A DNA stretch of 55,541 nt, taken from assembly GCA_025356475.1 (NCBI GenBank), contig JANXSX010000215.1, forward strand, positions 1 through 55,541, written 5' to 3'. The notes beneath the pieces are model-generated. The model ran no database searches, was not told where the DNA came from, and saw nothing but the letters and a program-made list of their open reading frames with translations. Made by a program: the position numbers and the translations under genes. The stretch is from Isosphaeraceae bacterium (GTDB lineage: Bacteria > Planctomycetota > Planctomycetia > Isosphaerales > Isosphaeraceae). Positions within the stretch are counted from its first letter, which is position 1. Every line of letters begins with the position of its first letter. Positions 7,361 through 15,789 of the stretch are shown one piece after another.

Positions 7361-8026
7361 TCAAAGCCTCTCAACCCATTCCTCCGCCTCAAGTGTCGCC
7401 TGCAACATCCTCCGCTCGATCTCTGCCCTGCACTCTTCAAGCGTGGCTCGATCTGCATCGGGCGGCACGGACATCGGCTCGAGTGCGACGGCGGCGGCGG
7501 TCGAGAAAGGACGCGGGACGGCGAATTTATCCCAGCTTTTTGCTCGCCAGGGACGCTTGAACGCCAGGCCGACTCCGACGATGGGTAGCCCGGTCTGACG
7601 GCCTAAGAACGGCACTCCCTGGTGAACGTGTCGCCGTGGTCCTTTGGGACCATCGGGGGTGACGCAAAGGTGCCCTTGATCCGCTCGCTGAGTCATCTCG
7701 CGAAGCGCGCGGGCCCCTCCCCTCGTCGTTGAACCTCGCACTACGCCGAAGCCCAGCCGCTTCACGACCTGCGTGATCAATTCACCATCGCGATGATCGC
7801 TGATGAGGATCTGCATCTCAGGCCGGGCCCAGTAATACGCAGGAAAGAGCATCAGCTCATGATAGAAGGCATAGATGAACCGCTGACCCGACACTCGGGC
7901 TTGGGCCGGATCGGACGACGGGTCGTCGAAACGGATATGGAACCTGCTACTGCCGACAATGGTTCGGACAAAGAACGCGCCGGCAATTCCGACCGCTTTG
8001 ATCGCCAGAGGATGTTGGATCTTCAA
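7361..8026 (-). CDS. lysophospholipid acyltransferase-like DUF374 protein
   Basis: 221-aa protein of the DUF374 family, a branch of the LPLAT acyltransferase superfamily thought to add acyl chains to lipid A precursors or other lipids at the inner membrane. Motifs seen in order: FYHELMLFPAYY (replacing the HxxxxD box with a conserved His), ISDHRDGELI, GSTTRGGARALREM, and TPDGPKGPRR, all hallmarks of DUF374. The N-terminal hydrophobic segment AIKAVGIAGAFFVRTIVG can act as a membrane anchor. Start is TTG (8026), supported by GAGG nine nucleotides upstream; there is no ATG in a suitable place. It is downstream of dapF on the same strand. A hairpin TTCGACCT/AGGTCGAA (8050-8074) lies just before it in the leader. 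Confidence 0.85.
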   Translation of the reverse strand: MKIQHPLAIKAVGIAGAFFVRTIVGSSRFHIRFDDPSSDPAQARVSGQRFIYAFYHELMLFPAYYWARPEMQILISDHRDGELITQVVKRLGFGVVRGSTTRGGARALREMTQRADQGHLCVTPDGPKGPRRHVHQGVPFLGRQTGLPIVGVGLAFKRPWRAKSWDKFAVPRPFSTAAAVALEPMSVPPDADRATLEECRAEIERRMLQATLEAEEWVERL

Positions 8027-8181
8027 CAGACGGGTCCTCAGTCGCGGGGTTCGACCTCTGTAATTAAGGTCGAAGCGAGCCGCAAGGTAACCCAGTCACC
8101 GCGATCCGTCGAGGCGGACCGCAGTTGTGACTCTCACGTTTCCATTCTCAACCGTGGGCTCACGACAGGATCCACCAAAAC

Positions 8182-9018
8182 TCAGCCTGGCCAGTCGCCC
8201 GAAAAGACTTCGGTGGCCGGTCCGGTCATGAAAACCGAGGCGTCGCTCGAGGGCCACTCCAGCTCGAGGTCACCGCCTGGGAGATGAGCCAGCAACGTCC
8301 GTCCCGTTCGTCCTGTGAGCACTCCCGCAACGGCCACAGCGCACGCGCCGGTCCCGCAGGCCAAGGTGATCCCCGAGCCTCGTTCCCAGGTGCGCATCCG
8401 GACTTCTCCTGGCGACAAAACTTCGACGAAATGGACATTCACTCGCCGAGGGAACGTCTCATGATGCTCAAGCATCGGTCCCAAGGTCTCGACTGGGTAG
8501 GAATTCACATCGTCCACATAAACGATCGCGTGGGGATTCCCCATGGAGACTGCGGTCACGGCGAGATCTCGGTCTCCCACACGTAGGATCGCGTTGACCG
8601 GCGGGTCGCCCGGCAGGGTGGTCGGGATCTCCGAGGAAATCAGAATTGGTGGACCCATATCGACCCGGACCCGCTCGGCCTTGCCCCCGTGGACTTCGAT
8701 GTCGAGCGTCAGAACACCCCGACCGGTTTCGATGGTCACGCGATCCTTGGTGGCGATCCCATGGTCATAGACGAACTTGGCAACGCAACGGACCCCATTG
8801 CCGCACATTTCCGACTCAGAACCGTCGGCGTTGAACATGCGCATCCCGGCGTCGGCCCGTTCCGAAGGTCCAATCAGGATCAGGCCGTCGGAGCCGATCC
8901 CAAAGTGGCGGTCACTGACCTCGATCGCGAACGACTTGGGATCGATCGGTCCGCGCTGATGGAAGGTTTCCACATAAACATAATCGTTGCCAAGCCCGTG
9001 CATCTTCGTAAACTTCAT
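8182..9018 (-). CDS. dapF: diaminopimelate epimerase
   Basis: Interconverts LL- and meso-diaminopimelate in the cytoplasm for lysine and peptidoglycan synthesis. The 278-aa length is typical. Two-base catalysis cysteines are visible: Cys72 in [16 protein letters not shown] and Cys221 in [12 protein letters not shown], with the conserved N-terminus [15 protein letters not shown]. Its ATG overlaps the TGA of a 54-codon upstream ORF (GTATGA), so translation is probably coupled to it. The presence of dapF supports a meso-DAP peptidoglycan, in line with recent revision of planctomycete cell-wall biology. Confidence 0.96.
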   Translation of the reverse strand: MKFTKMHGLGNDYVYVETFHQRGPIDPKSFAIEVSDRHFGIGSDGLILIGPSERADAGMRMFNADGSESEMCGNGVRCVAKFVYDHGIATKDRVTIETGRGVLTLDIEVHGGKAERVRVDMGPPILISSEIPTTLPGDPPVNAILRVGDRDLAVTAVSMGNPHAIVYVDDVNSYPVETLGPMLEHHETFPRRVNVHFVEVLSPGEVRMRTWERGSGITLACGTGACAVAVAGVLTGRTGRTLLAHLPGGDLELEWPSSDASVFMTGPATEVFSGDWPG

Positions 9019-9179
9019 ACGAGCGATTCCTCTTGATCTTCAAACCTGAGAAGTGAGTCGGTCGAAAGTTCCATCGCTTCCACGATTGATCGGATTGCGG
9101 AGTACCTGGCCAGGTCGCGAACTTCGGTGGCCTGATGGAGTACATTCCTCGTGGCGAACTCTCGTCGCTCGAGGTTCAT
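9015..9179 (-). CDS. 54-aa protein encoded directly upstream of and overlapping dapF
   Basis: Short gene with strong local support. ATG at 9179 is preceded by AGGAG with an 8-nt spacer (TTAGGAGCTGACAAG-ATG); its TGA (9017-9015) overlaps the dapF ATG as ATGA. A sigma-70-like promoter (TTGTCA-N16-GATAAT) lies 41-68 nt upstream. The predicted protein ([20 protein letters not shown]... ending [10 protein letters not shown]) is soluble, amphipathic and charged, mainly helix-forming, with no cysteine, signal peptide or membrane segment. I do not recognise a family. It could be a small regulatory protein, a leader whose translation sets dapF expression, or a DapF partner. The coding case rests on signals and frame, not on homology. 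Confidence 0.7.
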   Translation of the reverse strand: MNLERREFATRNVLHQATEVRDLARYSAIRSIVEAMELSTDSLLRFEDQEESLV

Positions 9180-9219
9180 CTTGTCAGCTCCTAAAATCGA
9201 CCTGACTTAGAATTCTGAG

Positions 9220-9247
9220 ATTATCATGGGGTGTGAGTGCCTGACAA
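9220..9247 (-). promoter_or_regulatory. sigma-70-like promoter for the 54-aa ORF and dapF
   Basis: On the minus strand, TTGTCA (9247-9242) and GATAAT (9225-9220) are separated by 16 nt, close to the consensus. Transcription would start near 9213 and give a leader of about 30 nt before the ATG at 9179, with the Shine-Dalgarno AGGAG at 9192-9188. It lies in a 140-nt divergent region shared with the site-2 protease gene. Confidence 0.5.
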
Positions 9248-9250
9248 GGT

Positions 9251-9278
9251 TTGCGGATCATGCGTTGGGTGGTGTAAT
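9251..9278 (+). promoter_or_regulatory. possible promoter for the site-2 protease gene
   Basis: TTGCGG (9251-9256), 16-nt spacer and TGTAAT (9273-9278) on the plus strand, 42 nt before the chosen ATG at 9320. It matches the sigma-70 consensus imperfectly and is offered only as a candidate. Confidence 0.3.
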
Positions 9279-9319
9279 CTCGATGATCGGTAAGCGAAAT
9301 CTCCTTGAAGGGCGTCCGA

Positions 9320-10081
9320 ATGTTCGAACTCTCCGGCGAAACGCCTTACGATGTAAAGTTTGAACTCCTGCGCATCCCCGTGCGTGTTCAACCGATGTTT
9401 TGGCTAGTGACTGCATGCATGGGATGGGATGGCCGTAATCCCCAGAACACGCTAATTTGGGTCGCCTGCGTTTTGGTCTCGATCCTGGTTCACGAGTTCG
9501 GACACGGCCTGATGAGCCGGCGGTTCGGTGGTCGCCCTTCGATCATTCTCCATTCCATGGGCGGGGTCTGCACCTCCCAGGGCTGGGAATCGGTTATCGA
9601 ACGGATGGCCGTGATCCTGGCAGGCCCGGGGGCGGGACTCGCACTTTTCCTTCTCGTGCTCACGGGATGCAACCTGGTCGTCGGCATGACGCCTACGGAT
9701 GCGCTCGCCCTCGTGGGTTGGGGGAGCATGGATCAACTCGATATCGCACGCAACCGACTCTTCAGCCTGAGAAGCCCCCTGATCGTTCCTGCGATTTACG
9801 ACCTGATTTACATCAATCTCTACTGGAGCCTGTTTAACCTGCTACCGATTTATCCACTCGACGGCGGCCAATTCCTGGGCGTTGTGCTTTCCAAAAGGTA
9901 TCGGCAGGAGGCCACTCGATGGATGCACACGGTAGGATTACTTGTGGCGGGGGGCTTGGCAATCTATCTCTTTGGAACCGATCGTTACCGCTATGAAGCG
10001 TTCTTCTGTGGCCTGCTGGCCTTCCACAACTATCAGTTGCTGCAAGCGGTGACAGGTAAGGGCTTCGAACGCTGGAACTGA
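9320..10081 (+). CDS. site-2 protease family (M50) intramembrane metalloprotease
   Basis: 253-aa polytopic membrane zinc protease. The ATG at 9320 is chosen because AAGGG lies 7 nt upstream; an in-frame TTG 15 nt earlier has no ribosome site. The metal-binding HEFGH motif is His58-Glu59-...-His62, and the second ligand-bearing motif NLLPIYPLDGGQ contains Asp181. Hydrophobic segments are visible at about 45-58, 95-120, 160-180 and 195-215. The compact architecture, with no PDZ or CBS domain, matches the minimal S2P subfamily (peptidase M50B-like) seen in many planctomycetes. The substrate is unknown; S2P enzymes cut transmembrane segments of anti-sigma factors or signal peptides. It is followed 30 nt later by a DUF3634 gene. 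Confidence 0.85.
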   Translation: MFELSGETPYDVKFELLRIPVRVQPMFWLVTACMGWDGRNPQNTLIWVACVLVSILVHEFGHGLMSRRFGGRPSIILHSMGGVCTSQGWESVIERMAVILAGPGAGLALFLLVLTGCNLVVGMTPTDALALVGWGSMDQLDIARNRLFSLRSPLIVPAIYDLIYINLYWSLFNLLPIYPLDGGQFLGVVLSKRYRQEATRWMHTVGLLVAGGLAIYLFGTDRYRYEAFFCGLLAFHNYQLLQAVTGKGFERWN

Positions 10082-10111
10082 CCCACCTGGGTCTGAGGAT
10101 ACCTCTCGGTC

Positions 10112-10447
10112 ATGCTTCTCAAGCTTATCCTGACAGCGCTCGGCATCATCTTTCTCATTACCTTGGTGGGTCGCGCCCTCAACTCGGTCGGCCTGAGTCT
10201 GGGGCTGACCTCGGATTTCGTGATCCGTCGCCCTCCTGGAGGGCGGGTCGTGATTCGTGGGCAGATCCCATGGTCGAAGTACGGGGGGATCAAGGAGTTT
10301 TTTGGACACGACCTGGCAGACGCTGGACCGTTCGTCATCCGGGGGACCTGGCAAAGCGGGTCGGGCTTGCAACTGACCTGGGGAGGGAGGCTGAGCCCTG
10401 GACAACGCCAGAGGGCGAGGAACTTTCTCCTCGAACACCTAAGATAG
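10112..10447 (+). CDS. DUF3634-like small membrane protein
   Basis: 111-aa protein with one N-terminal membrane helix (LLKLILTALGIIFLITLVG, residues 2-20) and a cytoplasmic or envelope-facing basic remainder. The pattern RRPPGGRVVIRGQIP then LQLTWGGRLSPGQRQRARNFL fits the DUF3634 family, in which a 'G.v..rG.iP' strand and a 'QR.RN' end are conserved. No enzymatic motif is visible. The gene follows the site-2 protease by 30 nt and precedes lon, so all three may be part of a proteostasis transcription unit; this is inference from position only. Confidence 0.6.
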   Translation: MLLKLILTALGIIFLITLVGRALNSVGLSLGLTSDFVIRRPPGGRVVIRGQIPWSKYGGIKEFFGHDLADAGPFVIRGTWQSGSGLQLTWGGRLSPGQRQRARNFLLEHLR

Positions 10448-10624
10448 TCAGGTTTTCCCGCAATCCTGATGCTACCTAGGGGGAGGGGACTTTCCTTCCG
10501 GGACCGAGTCAGGAACAATCGTTACTGTTGTTCTCGATTGCGTCGTAGTCTTGGACGCACGGGACGAAATCTCACGACGCTCCCCGACCTCGCAGCCCAC
10601 CTCCCGCCAACCCAGCGAATCCCT

Positions 10625-13156
10625 ATGAGCAAACGCAGCAGGACGACTCCTCGCCCCGAAGACGCGGCTTCGCCACCCACCAAACGTGGAAAATCTGCGA
10701 AGCCGGGCATGGCGATCGTCATCCGGGAGCGCGGGAAAGCTGCCGATCATACCGAGTCGGACATCATGGCGCTTCTGCCATTGCGAACGGATGTTGTGTT
10801 CCCCCAAACCGTTGTGCCGCTCGTTGTGAATCGGAATTCGGGGATCAGACTGATTGATGAGGTCCTCGTCACGGAACATCCGATCGCTCTCGCCACCCAG
10901 CGCGAGCCCGATTCGGACGATCCCACGATCAATGACCTCTATCCAACCGTGTGCATCGGTAACGTACTGAAGATGCTCAAGTTCCCGGACGGGTCCACTC
11001 GGATCGTCTGTCAGGGGATCAAACGAGCCCGGCTCGTCGAGATCGTCCAGACTGAACCAATCTTGCTCGGACGAATCGAACCTCGCGACGACGTGATTGA
11101 AGAAGGGGTTGAACTCGACGCTCTTCTGCATCATGTGAACAGTCTGTTCAACAGGATGGTGGAACAGAGTGGCCAGATCCCCGAAGAGCTTCAAGTCGCC
11201 GCAATGAACACGCGCGAGCCGGGTCGGCTCTCCGACCTGCTCGGTTCGAGCCTCCCGTTCACTATCGAAGAGAAGCAAGCCCTGCTCGCTGAGATTAACG
11301 TTCGCGCCCGGCTCGAGAAGCTGGGGCAACTCCTCTCGCGTCAGCTTGCTGTGCTCGAACTGTCGAGCAAGATCCAGGCGCAAGTCGGTTCTGAGATCAC
11401 CAAGGCCCAGCGCGATCATTTCCTCCGCCAGCAGATCAAGGCAATCCAGGAAGAACTCGGCGAAGGGGAAGGGGATAACCCCGACCTTGATGAGCTTTGG
11501 GCCAAGCTCGAGAAGGCGAAGCCACCCGCCGAGGTTCTCGCCGAAGCCGAACGCGAGATGGAACGGCTCGCAGGCATGCACCCAAGCTCGGCGGAATACT
11601 CGATCGTCCGGACCTATATTGATTGGCTGGCGATTCTCCCCTGGTCCAAGACGAGCCGCGATCGGCTCGACCTTAAGCGGGCTCGGAAGATCCTCGATAC
11701 CGATCACTACGACCTCAACAAGATCAAGGAACGCATTCTCGAATACCTGGCTGTTCGCAAGCTCAAGAAGGATATGAAGGGGCCGATCCTCTGTTTCGCG
11801 GGTCCTCCCGGAACCGGTAAGACCTCGCTCGGCAAGTCGATTGCCAAAGCGCTCGGTCGCGAGTTTATCCGCATCAGCCTCGGCGGCGTTCATGACGAGG
11901 CCGAGATTCGCGGCCACCGGCGAACCTATGTTGCCAGTATGCCGGGGCGAATCATCCAGGGGATTCGCAAGGCGGGCACGAACAATCCTGTGTTCATGCT
12001 CGATGAAGTCGATAAACTTGGGCACGACTTCCGAGGTGATCCCGCCGCCGCTTTGCTCGAAGTTCTCGACCCTGAACAAAACTCGACCTTCCGCGACCAT
12101 TACCTTGATGTCGATTTCGACCTCTCCAAAGTGATGTTCATCGCCACCGCAAACATGCTGGAAACCATTCCTGCCCCCCTGCTCGACCGTATGGAAGTGC
12201 TTCAACTGCCAGGCTACAGCGAGGAAGAGAAGATCCTGATCGCTCAGAAATTCTTGATTCCTAAGCAGCTCGAAGCGCACGGATTGACCGGGAAAGACCT
12301 AACCATCCCCGACGACTCCGTTCGTCGCGTGATTGCCGACTACACCCGGGAATCGGGACTCCGCAACCTCGAGCGTGAGCTCGCCGCATTGTGCCGCAAA
12401 GTCGCGCGCCGCCATGCCGAAGGGAACAAGAAGGCCACGACAATCAATGTCACAGCCGTCGCCGACCTGCTCGGCCCGACGAAGTTCTTCCGCGAGGTCG
12501 CGGATCGCACCGGAACCCCTGGCGTCGCGACCGGCCTCGCTTGGACCCCGACCGGTGGCGAGATTCTCTTCATTGAGGCCAGCGGTATGCCGGGTAAAGG
12601 GGGCCTTACCCTGACCGGATTGCTTGGCGACTCGATGCGAGAAAGCGCTCAGGCCGCAATGAGCTACCTGCGAAGTCATGCCGAAGCGATGGGCATCGAC
12701 AAAACGTATTTCACAAAAACCGATGTCCATATCCACGTCCCTGCCGGAGCTGTTCCAAAAGACGGGCCCTCGGCAGGTGTCGCGATTGCAGCGGCTCTGA
12801 TGAGCTTGTTCCGCAAGCGGGCAATTCATCAAAATCTGGCCATGACAGGCGAAGTGACCCTCACTGGTCGCGTCCTTCCTGTCGGTGGCGTTCGTGAAAA
12901 GGTCCTGGCCGCCCGACGCGCTGGGATCACGATCTTGCTGATCCCTCGTCACAACGAAAAGGATCTCCTCGAACTGCCCAGTGAGGTCAAGGCCGAGCTA
13001 ACCTTCCACTCGATTGACACGCTCGACGATGTCCTGCCCTTCCTGTTCCCGACGATCGACAATACTCCTAAGTCGAAGGCCCCCAAGACGAGTCTTTCGC
13101 CCAAAGTCTTGCCGGTGACCGTCCGACCAGCGACCAAGTCGGTACGTCGGCCGTGA
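10625..13156 (+). CDS. lon: ATP-dependent Lon protease
   Basis: Cytoplasmic AAA+ serine protease that degrades misfolded and regulatory proteins. The start ATG 10625 gives 843 aa; the preceding in-frame codons are basic and unlike Lon. After a roughly 48-residue Lys/Arg/Pro-rich N-terminal extension, the LAN substrate domain begins at LPLRTDVVFPQTVVPLVVNR. A coiled coil leads to the Walker A GPPGTGKTSLG (near 394), Walker B FMLDEVDKLG (near 456), and the protease dyad Ser716 in PKDGPSAGVA with Lys759 in GGVREKVLAA, spaced 43 residues as in E. coli Lon. A C-terminal tail of about 36 residues (PKSKAPKTSLSPKV, then VRPATKSVRRP) is extra. Its TGA overlaps the GTG start of the downstream ABC ATPase gene, which is unusual for lon. 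Confidence 0.95.
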   Translation: MSKRSRTTPRPEDAASPPTKRGKSAKPGMAIVIRERGKAADHTESDIMALLPLRTDVVFPQTVVPLVVNRNSGIRLIDEVLVTEHPIALATQREPDSDDPTINDLYPTVCIGNVLKMLKFPDGSTRIVCQGIKRARLVEIVQTEPILLGRIEPRDDVIEEGVELDALLHHVNSLFNRMVEQSGQIPEELQVAAMNTREPGRLSDLLGSSLPFTIEEKQALLAEINVRARLEKLGQLLSRQLAVLELSSKIQAQVGSEITKAQRDHFLRQQIKAIQEELGEGEGDNPDLDELWAKLEKAKPPAEVLAEAEREMERLAGMHPSSAEYSIVRTYIDWLAILPWSKTSRDRLDLKRARKILDTDHYDLNKIKERILEYLAVRKLKKDMKGPILCFAGPPGTGKTSLGKSIAKALGREFIRISLGGVHDEAEIRGHRRTYVASMPGRIIQGIRKAGTNNPVFMLDEVDKLGHDFRGDPAAALLEVLDPEQNSTFRDHYLDVDFDLSKVMFIATANMLETIPAPLLDRMEVLQLPGYSEEEKILIAQKFLIPKQLEAHGLTGKDLTIPDDSVRRVIADYTRESGLRNLERELAALCRKVARRHAEGNKKATTINVTAVADLLGPTKFFREVADRTGTPGVATGLAWTPTGGEILFIEASGMPGKGGLTLTGLLGDSMRESAQAAMSYLRSHAEAMGIDKTYFTKTDVHIHVPAGAVPKDGPSAGVAIAAALMSLFRKRAIHQNLAMTGEVTLTGRVLPVGGVREKVLAARRAGITILLIPRHNEKDLLELPSEVKAELTFHSIDTLDDVLPFLFPTIDNTPKSKAPKTSLSPKVLPVTVRPATKSVRRP

Positions 13157-14655
13157 CATCGGTGAGACTCCTGCCCCGCGTCGCCTTACACGAGATCAGC
13201 AAGGCGTTCGCGGGTGCTCCTGCGCTTCGTGGGGTCGACTTCGATGTCCTCCCCGGCGAGATTCATGCACTCTGCGGCGAGAATGGAGCAGGGAAGAGTA
13301 CGCTCATGAACGTGCTCGGCGGGGTGATCCGTCCCGACCATGGCAAGATCGAGATCGACGGTAGAGACGTCATCTTCCGAGGACCTGCGGATGCCCTGGA
13401 GCAAGGGGTCGCGGTCATTCATCAAGAGTTGAGTCTGGTCCCCTGCCTCACAGTCGCCGAGAACCTTTACCTCGGCCACGAGCCCCGCCTAGGCCCTTGG
13501 ATTCGCCGGAACGTCATGTTCCGCAAAGCGGATGCGATTTTAGAGCGGCTTGGGTTCAAAGTCTCGTCGCGAGCCAAGGTCGCGAACTTACCGATTGGGA
13601 CAAGGCAACTCGTCGAAATCGCCAAGGCGCTGAGTTGGGCGGCCAAGGTCTTGGTCCTCGACGAGCCGACCGCCGCGCTGAGCCGCGCCGAGGTCGAACG
13701 ACTGTTCGAGGCACTTGCAGACCTCAAGAAGCAACATATCGCTATCGTTTATATTTCGCATCACCTGGACGAGGTCAACGAGATCGCCGATCGAGTGACC
13801 GTACTCCGTGACGGGCGAAGAGTCGGAACTTGGCTGGCCCGCGACCTGGGTACCGACCGGCTCATCCAACAGATGCTCGGTCAAGAGGTCGCGATCGCCG
13901 AGAAATCGATGAGACCCCAAGAAGAATCCTCGATCTGCTGGCGAGTTACAGAAGCGCGAACCGACACGCTCAACGGCGTCGATCTATCCGTCAGAACAGG
14001 CGAAATTGTCGGCTTGACTGGGTTGGCAGGGGCAGGCCATGAACAGCTTGCCTCGTGTGCGTTTGGGAGCGAACACTTGACGAGTGGCCGCATGGGTTTG
14101 TTGGGAGAGCCGTACCAACCAAACCACCCCCGACACGCGATCACGCGAGGAGTCGCCTCCGTTCCCGGCGATCGACGGCGATCGGGCTTGATTCCCACTC
14201 TCGACATCGCCGACAACCTGACGCTAAGCATTCTCGACCAAGCTCAGCGTCGGTTCTTTCTTGATCGAACAGCAATGCGAACCCTAGCGAAACGATGGTG
14301 TGATACATTTGAGGTCGCCAGGAAGAGCTTGACTCAAGGGATACTCACGCTCTCGGGTGGTAATCAGCAGAAAGTTCTCATGGCCAGATGGGTCGCGACT
14401 TCGCCCAAGTTCTTGATCCTCAACGATCCCACCCGTGGAATCGACGTCAAAACGCGCGAGTCGATCCATCAACGCGTCGAAGCCCTTGCCGAGGCTGGTC
14501 TCGGGGTCCTTCTGGTCACGTCCGACACCCAGGAACTCGTTCGACTGGCAGACCGAGTGGTCGTGCTTCGCGAGGGACGGGTCGCCGCAGAACTGGGCCG
14601 GTTGGGGATCTCGGAAGAGACGATCGTGGCCGCGATGATAGGGGCGGGTGCATGA
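13153..14655 (+). CDS. sugar ABC transporter ATPase (RbsA/MglA type, two ATPase domains)
   Basis: 500-aa fused ATPase that energises a CUT2-family sugar importer at the inner membrane. Domain 1: Walker A GENGAGKST (42-50), signature LPIGTRQLVEIAKAL, Walker B VLVLDEPTAAL. Domain 2: degenerate Walker A GLAGAGHEQL, signature LSGGNQQKVLMARW, and the family-typical DPTRGIDVKT. The second Walker B is FLILNDPTRG, with Asn-Asp in place of Asp-Glu, consistent with a non-catalytic or weak second site. Start is GTG, overlapping the lon stop by 4 nt; its own stop overlaps the permease ATG (ATGA). The translation order lon-ATPase-permease-binding protein suggests one messenger. Confidence 0.92.
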   Translation: MTSVRLLPRVALHEISKAFAGAPALRGVDFDVLPGEIHALCGENGAGKSTLMNVLGGVIRPDHGKIEIDGRDVIFRGPADALEQGVAVIHQELSLVPCLTVAENLYLGHEPRLGPWIRRNVMFRKADAILERLGFKVSSRAKVANLPIGTRQLVEIAKALSWAAKVLVLDEPTAALSRAEVERLFEALADLKKQHIAIVYISHHLDEVNEIADRVTVLRDGRRVGTWLARDLGTDRLIQQMLGQEVAIAEKSMRPQEESSICWRVTEARTDTLNGVDLSVRTGEIVGLTGLAGAGHEQLASCAFGSEHLTSGRMGLLGEPYQPNHPRHAITRGVASVPGDRRRSGLIPTLDIADNLTLSILDQAQRRFFLDRTAMRTLAKRWCDTFEVARKSLTQGILTLSGGNQQKVLMARWVATSPKFLILNDPTRGIDVKTRESIHQRVEALAEAGLGVLLVTSDTQELVRLADRVVVLREGRVAAELGRLGISEETIVAAMIGAGA

Positions 14656-15602
14656 ACAGGCAGATGGCCCAAAAGTTAGCGGCTCGACTCCCGCAGATCC
14701 TTCTTGCTGTCGTTGCGCTCGTACTCATGGCACGCACCGACCGGTTTTTCACTCCGACAACATTGGGAAGCATTCTCAAGCTGGCAAGTATCGTCGGAGT
14801 GCTCGCGGCGGGTCAGACATTCGCATTGATCGGCGGCGGGTTCGACCTCTCACAGGGGGCTGCCCTCGGTCTGGTCGCAGCCGCGACCGCATGGCTCTCG
14901 ACACAGGGGGTCCCCGCCCCTGCCCTCGTCGTGTTTGCGCTTGGGCTCGGGGCGTTCCTGGGATCGATCAACGGCGTGTTTGTCGCGACGGCGCGCACGA
15001 ATGCCTTTGTGACCACGCTAAGCACTCTTTTAATCTTTCGCGGGACAACATTCGCACTCTTGAATGGTCATCCAATCGCCAATGTCCGCGTCTTCCGGCT
15101 CCTTGATGAAGGTCTGACTTTAGGGACAACGCTCGTCGCCTGGCGGAGCGTGGTCTTTCTCTCATTCGTAGGCATCGCATGGGTGATCCTCAGACGGACG
15201 GTGTTCGGTCAGCATCTCTATGCGACCGGGGGTAATGCCGAAGCCGCTCGGCTAGCGGGGATTCGCACGAGCTACGTGAAAGTGGCCTCCTTTGCGTTGA
15301 GTGGAATGTCGGCAGGGCTGGCGGCGGTCCTGCTCCTCTCATGGGTCCGTCTGGCCAAGCCAGACACCGGGACCGGCTACGAACTCGACGCGATCGCAGC
15401 CTGTGTGGTTGGTGGGGTCTCCCTTCAAGGGGGAGCAGGCAGTGTGATCGGGGCTGCGTTCGGCTGCCTTCTGCTCCAGTCGCTCGGGACTCTGATCACG
15501 ATGAGTCGGTTTCCCGACGAGTACCGCAATCTCGTCACAGGAGCGGTCATCTTGACCTTCGCAGCGACCGATGCGCTGGCGAGACGCTCAGATCGTCGCT
15601 AA
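14652..15602 (+). CDS. sugar ABC transporter permease (RbsC type)
   Basis: 316-aa integral membrane protein forming the channel of the CUT2 importer. The ATG at 14652 overlaps the stop of the ATPase gene as ATGA. Multiple hydrophobic segments are visible, starting with ILLAVVALVLMARTDRFF. Family motifs include GQTFALIGGGFDLSQGAALGL (the RbsC 'GGIDLSVG' region, here GGFDLSQG), TNAFVTTLSTLLIFRG, LYATGGNAEAARLAGI (contact loop with the ATPase) and YELDAIAACVVGGVSLQGGAGSVIGAAFG. Subunit partners are the genes on either side. Substrate class cannot be fixed from the sequence; a sugar or polyol is likely. Confidence 0.92.
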   Translation: MNRQMAQKLAARLPQILLAVVALVLMARTDRFFTPTTLGSILKLASIVGVLAAGQTFALIGGGFDLSQGAALGLVAAATAWLSTQGVPAPALVVFALGLGAFLGSINGVFVATARTNAFVTTLSTLLIFRGTTFALLNGHPIANVRVFRLLDEGLTLGTTLVAWRSVVFLSFVGIAWVILRRTVFGQHLYATGGNAEAARLAGIRTSYVKVASFALSGMSAGLAAVLLLSWVRLAKPDTGTGYELDAIAACVVGGVSLQGGAGSVIGAAFGCLLLQSLGTLITMSRFPDEYRNLVTGAVILTFAATDALARRSDRR

Positions 15603-15789
15603 CATTGAGCAGGATGGGTCAGGCAGAGGATCGCGTGCGATCTCGCCGAGAGGGACGGTTTCCTCACGACGATCGCTCGGACTCCTATCGGTACAACACG
15701 ATTCGTAGTACCCCGACACATCGATCGTTGATTTGCTCCAATTGCGATCCCTGCGCTGAACGCATTTCTCTCTCTTGCGAGGTCGCTTG

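Noticed and set aside
10472-12280. A 602-codon open frame on the minus strand opposite lon
   Set aside because: It is an antisense shadow: lon is certain by its motifs on the plus strand and high-GC codon bias keeps the opposite frame free of stops. The translation has no domain.
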